From contig NZ_CAJQQI010000146.1 of the NCBI RefSeq assembly GCF_905480415.1, positions 1-54,199 of the forward strand: a DNA stretch of 54,199 bases, given 5' to 3'. The notes below the pieces were generated by a model. The model had not been told where the DNA came from. It worked only from the letters and a program-made list of their open reading frames with translations, and ran no database searches. This document shows, piece by piece, positions 8,713 through 15,323 of this stretch. Positions within the stretch are counted from its first letter, which is position 1. Every line of letters begins with the position of its first letter. This stretch comes from an uncultured Algibacter sp. GTDB lineage: Bacteria; Bacteroidota; Bacteroidia; Flavobacteriales; Flavobacteriaceae. A program made the translations under genes and the position numbers.

Positions 8713-9111
8713 ATGAAGAAATTAATATCCAAATTCATTTTAGTACTTCTTTTTTTATTGTTATTTTCTACACAATGTGAGGACGATATTCCGCCCTTCA
8801 CCCAAGAAACTGAACAACAGGAGTTAGCTGCTTTAAAAACTGAAATTGAAAATTTAGCTAACACTTCTTTTTGTGGTGATGCTTTTGAATGTAAATTTAT
8901 TGCTTTTGGCAGTAAGCCTTGTGGTGGCCATTGGGGTTATTTGGTTTATTCCACTTCTATTGATACCGAAGAACTTGAAAACAGGGTTGAGAGATATAAC
9001 CGAGAAGAAGCTATTTATAATACTGGATGGGGTATTACCTCTGATTGTGCGGTTAACAATCCACCTGTGAGCATGAATTGTGAAAATAACGCTTGTGTTG
9101 CTGTGTACTAA
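8713..9111 (+). CDS. Cys-rich secreted lipoprotein-like protein, unknown function
   Basis: The 132-residue product starts with Lys-rich and strongly hydrophobic residues, then a possible lipobox ending at Cys22 (LFSTQC), followed by acidic residues (EDD), a pattern typical of surface or outer-membrane lipoproteins in this phylum. The mature part has six further cysteines (CGDAFECKF, KPCGG, SDC, MNCENNAC), which could form disulfides outside the cytoplasm. A GGHWGYLVYS core seems a family signature. Function unknown. It precedes plsC by 25 bp, but plsC appears to have its own promoter. Confidence 0.8.
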   Translation: MKKLISKFILVLLFLLLFSTQCEDDIPPFTQETEQQELAALKTEIENLANTSFCGDAFECKFIAFGSKPCGGHWGYLVYSTSIDTEELENRVERYNREEAIYNTGWGITSDCAVNNPPVSMNCENNACVAVY

Positions 9112-9124
9112 AACATAGTTTATT

Positions 9125-9132
9125 TATTTTTG
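9125..9132 (+). promoter_or_regulatory. -7 box 4 bp from a start codon (leaderless candidate)
   Basis: TATTTTTG is followed by GGGC and then the ATG of the acyltransferase gene. Transcription would start at or next to the ATG. Confidence 0.5.
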
Positions 9133-9136
9133 GGGC

Positions 9137-9874
9137 ATGTTAAAACTCTTGTCCTATCCATTATCAGTTATTTATTATGTGTTTTTTGGGTTAGCACTGA
9201 TTTTGATTCATCCTATACAATGGCTATGTTTTAACTTTTTTGGTTATCAAGCTCATAAAAAAAGTGTAGATTTTTTACAACTTTGCTTAATGCGATGCGC
9301 TCATATTTTAGGCACGCGATTTTCATTCAATAATCCTTATATTATAGATACTAATCGCCCTTTAATTATTATTGCAAATCATCAAAGTTTACATGATATA
9401 TATCCACTTACCTGGTATATGCGAAAATACCATCCAAAATTTATTAGTAAAATTGAATTAGGCAAAGGCATACCTAGTGTGTCATATAATTTACGTCATG
9501 GAGGTGCCGCTTTAATTGATAGAAAAAACCCTAGACAATCCATACCCGCATTAATGAAATTTGGAGAGTATATTGAAAGCACAAAACGTGCGGCTGTTAT
9601 TTTTCCTGAAGGCACAAGAAGTAAAGATGGTACACCAAAGTCTTTTCAAACTAAAGGATTAGATATTCTATTTAAAAAAGTGCCTTCCGCATTAGTGGTT
9701 CCTATAACCATTAACAACTCATGGAAAATGTTACGCTATGGAAAATTTCCAATGGGCATAGGTAATCATCTTAAGTTTACCGTCCATAAGCCTTTAGAAT
9801 TAGCTACCTTTGTCGATAAGCAAGAGCTTATTAACCGTATTGAATCGACTATAAAAAATCATATTGAACATTAA
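9137..9874 (+). CDS. plsC: 1-acyl-sn-glycerol-3-phosphate acyltransferase (PlsC family)
   Basis: The 245-residue membrane-associated enzyme transfers an acyl chain to lysophosphatidate to make phosphatidate. It has the HX4D motif (NHQSLHD) at about residue 80 and the FPEGTRS glycerol-phosphate-binding motif at about residue 155. A hydrophobic N-terminal segment (VIYYVFFGLALILI) should anchor it in the inner membrane. The acyl-ACP desaturase gene starts 11 bp downstream, so the pair likely forms a lipid operon. Another PlsC-like gene lies at 45.1-45.8 kb, so one copy may serve a different lipid. Confidence 0.93.
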   Translation: MLKLLSYPLSVIYYVFFGLALILIHPIQWLCFNFFGYQAHKKSVDFLQLCLMRCAHILGTRFSFNNPYIIDTNRPLIIIANHQSLHDIYPLTWYMRKYHPKFISKIELGKGIPSVSYNLRHGGAALIDRKNPRQSIPALMKFGEYIESTKRAAVIFPEGTRSKDGTPKSFQTKGLDILFKKVPSALVVPITINNSWKMLRYGKFPMGIGNHLKFTVHKPLELATFVDKQELINRIESTIKNHIEH

Positions 9875-9885
9875 AAAAGTTATAA

Positions 9886-10884
9886 ATGTCTTTAAAAAAT
9901 AAGAGATTAGAAGTCATGCAGTTTTTGGAAAAAGACGTTGATGCATTAATGGAGAAATATTTAATCCCTGTAGACAGTATTTGGCAACCTACAGACTTTT
10001 TACCAAATTCTGAAACTACGGACGATGCCTTTTTTGAGGAAGTTAGAGAAATTAGAGAATTAGCTAAAGATTTACCTTATGATTTTTGGGTAGTTTTAGT
10101 TGGTGATATGATTACTGAAGAAGCATTACCAACTTACGAATCTTGGTTAATGGATGTTGAAGGTATAGACCAAGTAAATGGTGAAAATGGTTGGGGAAAA
10201 TGGGTGCGTCAATGGACTGCTGAAGAAAACAGACATGGCGATGTACTTAATAAATACCTATATCTTTCTGGTAGAGTAAACATGAAAGAAATTGAAAAAA
10301 CTACGCATCACCTAATTGCTGATGGTTTTGATATTGGAACGGACCGAGACCCTTACAAAAACTTTGTGTACACTAGTTTTCAAGAATTAGCTACGTATAT
10401 TTCGCATAACCGTGTAGCAAAACTTGCAAAAGACAAAGGCAATAAGCGTTTGTCAAAAATGTGTAAAATCATTTCTGGTGATGAAATGCGCCACCATCAT
10501 GCGTATTCTGAGTTTGTAGAGCGTATTTTTACAGTAGATCCTAGCCAAATGATGATGGCTTTTCATTATATGATGAAACAAAAAATTACTATGCCTGCTC
10601 ACTTTTTAAGAGAATCTGGTGGTAAAATAAGTTCCGCTTTCGAAGAGTTTTCAAATACAGCACAGCGCATAGGCGTTTATACCGCTACGGATTATGTAGA
10701 TATTCTTCAAAAGTTAATTGAACGTTGGGAAATTGATAAAATTACTAATCTTTCAGACGAAGCTGAAAAAGCTAGAGATTATTTAATGAAACTTCCAGCT
10801 AGAATGTATCGTATATCTGAGCGCATGAAGATTCCTGAAAATTCATTTCAATTTAAATGGGTTGAGCCGGCAATTATCAAGTAA
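9886..10884 (+). CDS. Acyl-ACP desaturase (ferritin-like di-iron, FA_desaturase_2 family)
   Basis: The 332-residue soluble protein has the two di-iron ligand motifs of plant-type stearoyl-ACP delta-9 desaturases: EENRHG at about residue 110 and DEMRHHHAY at about residue 200. It inserts a double bond into acyl chains bound to acyl carrier protein, using oxygen and reduced ferredoxin. The location directly behind plsC fits control of membrane fluidity. The length matches bacterial members. Position of desaturation cannot be told from the sequence. Confidence 0.93.
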   Translation: MSLKNKRLEVMQFLEKDVDALMEKYLIPVDSIWQPTDFLPNSETTDDAFFEEVREIRELAKDLPYDFWVVLVGDMITEEALPTYESWLMDVEGIDQVNGENGWGKWVRQWTAEENRHGDVLNKYLYLSGRVNMKEIEKTTHHLIADGFDIGTDRDPYKNFVYTSFQELATYISHNRVAKLAKDKGNKRLSKMCKIISGDEMRHHHAYSEFVERIFTVDPSQMMMAFHYMMKQKITMPAHFLRESGGKISSAFEEFSNTAQRIGVYTATDYVDILQKLIERWEIDKITNLSDEAEKARDYLMKLPARMYRISERMKIPENSFQFKWVEPAIIK

Positions 10885-10892
10885 ATCATACC

Positions 10893-11210
10893 TTGTTTAG
10901 ACCTATTTCATGTTCAGGAAATAGTAAACCATATTCTGATACTATTTTTGTTTATCAACAAAAAGGGGGTTTTTTAAAATCAACTTACTACGGTGGAAAT
11001 AGTATTGAAAGGCATTTAAGTGGTTTAGTTGCTGATGATGGTGCTATTAATATGAGCTACCATGAAATCAATAAAAACTGCGAATTAGTGACTGGAATTT
11101 TGCAGGTCTAAACCAGAAATTGATTCCAACGGAAAATAAAAATTTATGAAAGTTGGTAGTGGAGTTCTGGCGATAAATCAAAGTGCACTTATATTCTAAA
11201 AGAAATTTAA
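10893..11210 (+). pseudogene. Decayed gene of a small flavobacterial family often labelled 'n-acetylglutamate synthase'
   Basis: The track ORF (72 residues, LFRPISCSGNSK...YHEINKNCELVTGI) matches my memory of the N-terminal two-thirds of this family, but starts on TTG without the family's first residues. After VTGI the frame is lost by what looks like one extra T. The next frame continues CRSKPEIDSNGK, then one A appears to be missing. The third frame continues IKIYESW-stop-WSSGDKSKCTYILKEI, with TAG at 11157-11159 where family members have Gln, and ends in TAA at 11208-11210. Two frameshifts and a nonsense codon make a relic far more likely than a real short protein. Despite the common label, no acetyltransferase motif is visible. 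Confidence 0.75.
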
Positions 11211-11215
11211 AAGTC

Positions 11216-11869
11216 ATGATTTCAGAAGAAATAATCAATAAAACGATACGTTTTGTAAAAAAGACTTTAGCTGATGCTGAAGGTGGACACGATTGGTTTC
11301 ATATAAAACGTGTTTACAGAAACAGCCTTTTAATTAGTAAAACGGAACCTGTTGATGAGTTAGTTGTGTCTTTAGGGTCATTACTTCATGATATAGCAGA
11401 TAGCAAATTTCATAATGGCGATGAAACTATAGGTCCAAAAATAGCACGAGAATTTCTATTTGAACTGAATGTCGATTCAAAAACAATAGAACATGTCGTG
11501 AATATTATAGAAAACATATCTTTTAAAGGTGGTAATGAGGCTCAAAAATTCAAATCTCCTGAGTTAGATGTTGTTCAGGACGCTGATAGGCTCGATGCCG
11601 TTGGCGCTATTGGCATAGCCCGGTGCTTTAATTATGGAGGTTTTAAAAACAGAACGCTTTATGATCCTGATATTAAGCCCAATCTTGGCATGACTAAAGA
11701 ACAATACAAAACTTCGACCGCACCAACAATCAATCATTTTTACGAGAAACTTCTGCTTTTAAAAGATAGAATGAATACTAAAACAGGGAAACAAATCGCT
11801 AATAAGCGACATGCCTACATGTTGGGTTTCTTAGACCAGTTTGATAGTGAATGGAAGGGAGAAAAGTAA
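11216..11869 (+). CDS. HD-domain phosphohydrolase (YedJ-like)
   Basis: The 217-residue product starts at the ATG at 11216 (MISEEIINKTI). The track start overlaps the pseudogene tail. Metal-binding HD-superfamily motifs are in order: a His in GGHDWFHIKRV (about residue 28), the HD pair in LLHDIAD (about 60), and a late Asp in DADRLDAVGAIGIAR (about 125). Such proteins hydrolyse phosphomonoesters or nucleotides in the cytoplasm. The substrate is not known. It stands alone, convergent with the small gene at 11.9 kb. Confidence 0.9.
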   Translation: MISEEIINKTIRFVKKTLADAEGGHDWFHIKRVYRNSLLISKTEPVDELVVSLGSLLHDIADSKFHNGDETIGPKIAREFLFELNVDSKTIEHVVNIIENISFKGGNEAQKFKSPELDVVQDADRLDAVGAIGIARCFNYGGFKNRTLYDPDIKPNLGMTKEQYKTSTAPTINHFYEKLLLLKDRMNTKTGKQIANKRHAYMLGFLDQFDSEWKGEK

Positions 11870-11896
11870 TAGTCTTACTGCACAAGGCTCGTCGTA

Positions 11897-12070
11897 TTAA
11901 TTTTCTAGAGCAACTTGTAATGCTGTAATTTTATATTCCAAAATCGAAAGTTCTTCTGCATTTTCAATAATTTCTTCAACGGTTAAATCGTCTTTACCGT
12001 TAATAAAATTCATTATGCCGTTCTTCTTATAAGAATAATATTTTAAAGTTTCATTAATTTTATCAGTCAT
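11897..12070 (-). CDS. Small hypothetical protein behind an AraC regulator
   Basis: The 57-residue, mostly helical, acidic product (MTDKINETLKYYSY...) has no signal peptide or known motif. I start it at the ATG at 12070, preceded by GAAGG, which is an unusually good Shine-Dalgarno match for this phylum. The ATG lies 12 bp after the stop of the AraC gene, so the two are probably co-transcribed. The function is unknown. A partner or modulator of the regulator is possible but only inferred from position. Confidence 0.6.
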   Translation of the reverse strand: MTDKINETLKYYSYKKNGIMNFINGKDDLTVEEIIENAEELSILEYKITALQVALEN

Positions 12071-12082
12071 AACCTTCACTCT

Positions 12083-12958
12083 TTATTGAATAATTAACTT
12101 AATTTCTTTTCTGTAATTTGAAGCACTCTTACCTGTTATTTCATTAAAAACTTTATTAAAATGCGAGAAATTATTAAATCCACATTCAAAACAAACATCT
12201 GCAATACTCATTTTACTCTCTTCAGATAATAGTTTTGTTGCATGGACCACTCGGTATTCATTTACTACTTGAGTAAACGTTTTTCCTGTAGCTTTTTTAA
12301 AATATCTACAAAAAGCAGGTACCGTCATACTTACCTCATCGGCTATTTGATCTAATGTAATATGTTGTTGAAAATTTTTGTTCACATGTTTAAATATGGC
12401 TCCAATCTTAGCGCTGTCTTGAGCTTCCGCTTCAAATGCAAAACCATCAGCGTTCAAAAGTGAATAATCTTCTGTTTTTGATAAGTAATTGAGAATTTCC
12501 AAGAACTTTAGGGTACGATCTAATCCGACACTCTCTAAAAGTTTATCAATTTTAGGCCCTATATATGCTTTGGTTTCCACATGAAAGCGAATACCCTTCT
12601 TGGCTCTTTCAAATAAGGCCTTAATATCCGCCATTTCAGGAATTTTAATAAAATCATTTCCTAAAAAATTAGATTTAAACTGCACTGTGGTTTCAGATCC
12701 ATTGGCGGTAAGCCTATCTGCAAAACCATTATGTGGCAAGTTAGATCCTATTAATATAAGTTGACTGTTGTTAAAATAAGATAAGTGATTTCCAATATGT
12801 GTTTTACCCTGTCCTTTGTTTACATAAACAAGTTCAAGTTCTGGATGAAAATGCCAGTAAGCATAATACTTATCTGCCTTTTCTAAATGCTGCTTTACTA
12901 GCATAGAACTTCCAAAACTCGGGGAAAGTTTTTCTAAAGTAGGTTTCTTGTTAACCAT
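12083..12958 (-). CDS. AraC-family transcriptional regulator with N-terminal cupin sensor
   Basis: The 291-residue protein has a cupin-like N-terminal part with YWHFHPELELVYVNKGQG (about residues 33-51), which in this family binds a small ligand such as a sugar. The C-terminal AraC DNA-binding domain has two helix-turn-helix units (ITLDQIADEVSMTVPAFCRYFKKATGKTF and SIADVCFECGFNNFSHFNKVF). Carbohydrate genes are not nearby, so the target is unknown. The small gene at 11.9 kb follows it. A -7 box and a pair of GTTAAC palindromes lie upstream. Confidence 0.92.
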   Translation of the reverse strand: MVNKKPTLEKLSPSFGSSMLVKQHLEKADKYYAYWHFHPELELVYVNKGQGKTHIGNHLSYFNNSQLILIGSNLPHNGFADRLTANGSETTVQFKSNFLGNDFIKIPEMADIKALFERAKKGIRFHVETKAYIGPKIDKLLESVGLDRTLKFLEILNYLSKTEDYSLLNADGFAFEAEAQDSAKIGAIFKHVNKNFQQHITLDQIADEVSMTVPAFCRYFKKATGKTFTQVVNEYRVVHATKLLSEESKMSIADVCFECGFNNFSHFNKVFNEITGKSASNYRKEIKLIIQ

Positions 12959-12976
12959 GAAAGGATTTATTTACAA

Positions 12977-12984
12977 CAAATTTA
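12977..12984 (-). promoter_or_regulatory. -7 promoter box for the AraC-family gene
   Basis: On the minus strand this reads TAAATTTG, 18 bp before the ATG at 12958. Confidence 0.55.
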
Positions 12985-13048
12985 CTATTTATTATGCATA
13001 GATTGTATATTTAATTATCCTAAATATATGATATATTAACTTTAAATT

Positions 13049-13068
13049 AAGTTAACAATAAGTTAACA
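13049..13068. repeat. Two tandem AAGTTAACA units, 11 bp apart
   Basis: AAGTTAACAAT is followed directly by AAGTTAACAGA. Each holds the palindrome GTTAAC. One helical turn of spacing between the AraC gene and the next unit is what an operator would look like, but the region is AT-rich and chance is possible. Confidence 0.3.
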
Positions 13069-13090
13069 GATAATTTAGCACATAAATTAG

Positions 13091-13133
13091 TCAAAATCAG
13101 TGTTTTTATAGCTGATGTTTGTTCTTAATTTTG
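13091..13133 (+). promoter_or_regulatory. Promoter module A: shared upstream box plus -7 TAATTTTG
   Basis: TCAAAATCAGTGTTTT at 13091 lies exactly 35 bp before the -7 box TAATTTTG at 13126. The same box (TCAAAATCAATGTTTT) lies 35 bp before the -7 box of the next unit. The conserved box covers the position of the -33 element. Confidence 0.55.
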
Positions 13134-13162
13134 TTGTGTAATAATTTTTAAACTAATTTATT

Positions 13163-13393
13163 ATGTATTTAACTGAAAAAAGTAGTAAAACATATTTTAT
13201 ATACCATACCATTTTTACTAGTCTAGTATTAAAAGGTAGTAAGACACCGTATAAAACGAAAAGAATTAATTTTTCTGTATCAGGCTTTTTTAAAGCATAT
13301 TGGAAATACTATAATTTATATGACGTCTATATTACACACCCAAACCAAACTGTATACACTAATATGGGTAGGAGCGAAAAAACAAGATTCTAA
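13163..13393 (+). CDS. Uncertain 76-residue ORF in a complete transcription unit
   Basis: The ORF (MYLTEKSSKTYFIYH...) begins 29 bp after a good -7 box and is followed about 90 bp later by a strong terminator, so the segment is probably transcribed. The product is basic and rich in Tyr, Lys and Thr, without signal peptide, membrane segment or known domain. Its composition is not strongly protein-like. It could be a genuine small protein, the wreck of a paralogue of the secreted protein encoded next, or a noncoding RNA. I give it low confidence as a protein gene. Confidence 0.3.
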   Translation: MYLTEKSSKTYFIYHTIFTSLVLKGSKTPYKTKRINFSVSGFFKAYWKYYNLYDVYITHPNQTVYTNMGRSEKTRF

Positions 13394-13478
13394 AAAATTT
13401 AAAAAAAACAACTCTTAACACAGAGTAACAGTATTCATTAATTAGTTTAATGTCTTATTTAGTTTAGTTTAGTTTGTA

Positions 13479-13508
13479 AAAGTGGGCTGTGGTGGCTCAC
13501 TTTTTTTT
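13479..13508 (+). terminator. Rho-independent terminator
   Basis: AAGTGGGC and GCTCACTT form a stem (one G-T pair) followed by eight T. It closely resembles the terminator after the next gene at about 14342. Confidence 0.8.
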
Positions 13509-13633
13509 GGCTAATTTTTTCTTATAAAGATTTTATAGTTCAAAAAAATATACTCAATTAACAGGCAAATATTCTATTTTAATACAACATTAATTTGATG
13601 TAAATACAATAGATAAAATACCATATAAACCCA

Positions 13634-13676
13634 TCAAAATCAATGTTTTATAAGCCATAATACGACTATATATTTG
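13634..13676 (+). promoter_or_regulatory. Promoter module B: shared upstream box plus -7 TATATTTG
   Basis: TCAAAATCAATGTTTTATAAGC at 13634 is followed at a 35-bp offset by the -7 box TATATTTG at 13669, 28 bp before the ATG at 13705. The same arrangement occurs at 13091-13133. Confidence 0.6.
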
Positions 13677-13704
13677 CCGTGTTGAACGTTAAAAAAACCA
13701 AATC

Positions 13705-14307
13705 ATGAAAAACGCAATTAAGTACTCAAAAAAAGGAATTGTAATGGTAACATTGTTTACTACCTTATTAAGTTTCGCAAATGAAAATTCATTTTTTAAT
13801 ATTAAAAATGACGCAAAAAAGACAGCCCTTACTTTAAAAAGTGTTAAAGAAGGAAACCAATTATCTATAATAGATAATAACGGTATAATTTTATATAGAG
13901 AAATCATTGAAATAAATGGAAATTATAATAAAGAATTTAATTTAACATCACTTCCAGATGGTGCGTATATTTTTGAACTTGACAAGGATTTAGAAATAAA
14001 CACGATACCTTTTACTATAAAGTCTAATATTGTTCTTTTCGAAAAAGAAAAGGAAAAAACAATTTTTAAGCCTTTGATAAGAGTTAAAGACGATATGGTA
14101 TATGTTTCAAAACTTTCCTTTAATGAACAACCTTTAAAAATTGAAATTTACTTCACAGGATCGAACGGGTCTGAACTCATGTTTACTGAAACCATCGAAA
14201 ACACTAAAGTTATCGAAAGAATCTTTAAACTAGATGGCTTAAAATTTGGTTCTTATAAACTTGTATTCCATGGAGAAGGCAGGGAGTTTATCAAATACGT
14301 TAATTAA
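13705..14307 (+). CDS. Secreted beta-rich protein of unknown function
   Basis: The 200-residue product has a basic N-terminus (MKNAIKYSKKG), a hydrophobic core and a probable signal peptidase I site after LLSFA. The mature part has two similar halves of predicted beta-strands, each with a pattern like NKEFNLTSLPDGAYIFEL and IERIFKLDGLKFGSYKLVF, i.e. a strand, a Gly/Pro turn, then Y-x-(F/V) strand. This looks like two small Ig- or T9SS-carrier-like sandwich domains, but I cannot name a family. Own promoter and perfect terminator: a one-gene unit, possibly co-regulated with the preceding unit. Confidence 0.75.
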   Translation: MKNAIKYSKKGIVMVTLFTTLLSFANENSFFNIKNDAKKTALTLKSVKEGNQLSIIDNNGIILYREIIEINGNYNKEFNLTSLPDGAYIFELDKDLEINTIPFTIKSNIVLFEKEKEKTIFKPLIRVKDDMVYVSKLSFNEQPLKIEIYFTGSNGSELMFTETIENTKVIERIFKLDGLKFGSYKLVFHGEGREFIKYVN

Positions 14308-14341
14308 TTTCTTAATACCTAATTTAAATTTAGTTATTAAA

Positions 14342-14372
14342 AGTGAGCCGTCGAGGCTCACTTTTTTTTTAG
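14342..14372 (+). terminator. Rho-independent terminator
   Basis: AGTGAGCC and GGCTCACT form a perfect 8-bp stem with a GTCGA loop and a long T run, between the secreted protein gene and the convergent crotonase gene. Confidence 0.92.
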
Positions 14373-14495
14373 GACAATTTTAACTTAATATTTTTACCAA
14401 GTCTATGTAAATTATAATTAAGCTTAGGTATTTATTGATCCTTAAAACACCTTTTTCTAGCTAGTTTTATAGAATTATTTATTTGTTGTGCTATT

Positions 14496-15278
14496 TTACC
14501 TCCCTGGAAAATCAGCTTTACGTTTTGCTAAAAAAGCGGTAGTGCCTTCCTCAAAATCTTCAGTACCAAAACAGTTTCCAAATTCCTGTTTTTCAATATC
14601 AAACCCGTTTACACCATCTTTAAAATTGGCATTTATTGCGCTTATAGCTGCCCCAATAGCTACAGAAGAATTTCGAGAAATTTTAGTTGCTATTTTTTCG
14701 CAAAGTGGCAATAATTGGTCTTGAGTTGTTACATGATTAACTAATCCGTATGTTAATGCTTGATTTGCATCAATCATTCCAGCTGTCATTATCATTTCCA
14801 TAGCGCGTCCTTTACCAATTAATTGTGGTAATCGTTGTGTGCCACCGTATCCTGGGATAACACCTAAAGACACCTCTGGTAAGCCCATTTTCGCATTATC
14901 GCTAGCCACCCTAAAATGGCAAGACATGGCTAATTCTAATCCGCCACCAAGTGCAAAACCATTTACTGCCGCTATAACTGGTGTTGATAGATTTTCAACA
15001 AAATCAAATAACAATTCTTGTCCTTGGGCAGCCAATTTTTTACCTTCACTCACATCAAAATCTGCAAATTCACTAATATCTGCACCTGCTACAAAGGCTT
15101 TCTCTCCACTACCATTAACTATAATAACTTTGGTGTCTTCATCTTTATTAGCAGTATCAAATGCGTCGTGCAATTCTTCTATAGTCTCTCTATTTAAAGC
15201 GTTTAATTTTTTTGGACGGTTAATAGTTATGGTTGTTATGCCATTCTCTTCTTCTATACGTAAATTGTTGTATTTCAT
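14496..15278 (-). CDS. Enoyl-CoA hydratase/isomerase (crotonase family)
   Basis: The 260-residue protein is a full-length crotonase. Both oxyanion-hole segments are present (AFVAGADISEF, about residue 63, and NGFALGGGLELAMSC, about 105), as are the two catalytic glutamates of hydratases (ELAMSCHFR region and GLPEVSLGVIPGYGG). It probably hydrates 2-enoyl-CoA in fatty acid or amino acid degradation. The closest classical match by layout is a short-chain enoyl-CoA hydratase, but crotonase specificity is hard to call. It lies 45 bp behind the histidine kinase gene on the same strand, with a small inverted repeat between them. Confidence 0.92.
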   Translation of the reverse strand: MKYNNLRIEEENGITTITINRPKKLNALNRETIEELHDAFDTANKDEDTKVIIVNGSGEKAFVAGADISEFADFDVSEGKKLAAQGQELLFDFVENLSTPVIAAVNGFALGGGLELAMSCHFRVASDNAKMGLPEVSLGVIPGYGGTQRLPQLIGKGRAMEMIMTAGMIDANQALTYGLVNHVTTQDQLLPLCEKIATKISRNSSVAIGAAISAINANFKDGVNGFDIEKQEFGNCFGTEDFEEGTTAFLAKRKADFPGR

Positions 15279-15300
15279 AATTCTGGTGTCAATTAATAAG

Positions 15301-15320
15301 ATTCCTGCCTGCGAAGGAAT
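15301..15320. repeat. Short inverted repeat ATTCCT...AGGAAT
   Basis: ATTCCTGCCTGCGAAGGAAT is a 20-bp interrupted palindrome of the kind scattered between genes in this genome. Another copy lies at 49720-49739 and a degenerate one at about 45913-45935. Confidence 0.55.
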
Positions 15321-15323
15321 ATG

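Larger units (their letters stand above)
13394..13704. other. Intergenic stretch with terminator and second promoter module
   Basis: Between the 76-residue ORF and the secreted protein gene there is a short run of AGTTT repeats (about 13456-13476), a rho-independent terminator, an AT-rich spacer and promoter module B. I find no coding frame in it. Confidence 0.6.

Noticed and set aside
10893-11111. 72-residue ORF as an intact gene
   Set aside because: Starts on TTG and its remainder continues in two other frames with a stop, so I call it a pseudogene.
13441-13477. Short AGTTT direct repeats as a CRISPR-like or regulatory array
   Set aside because: Only three imperfect short units in AT-rich DNA with no spacers; simple-sequence slippage is enough.
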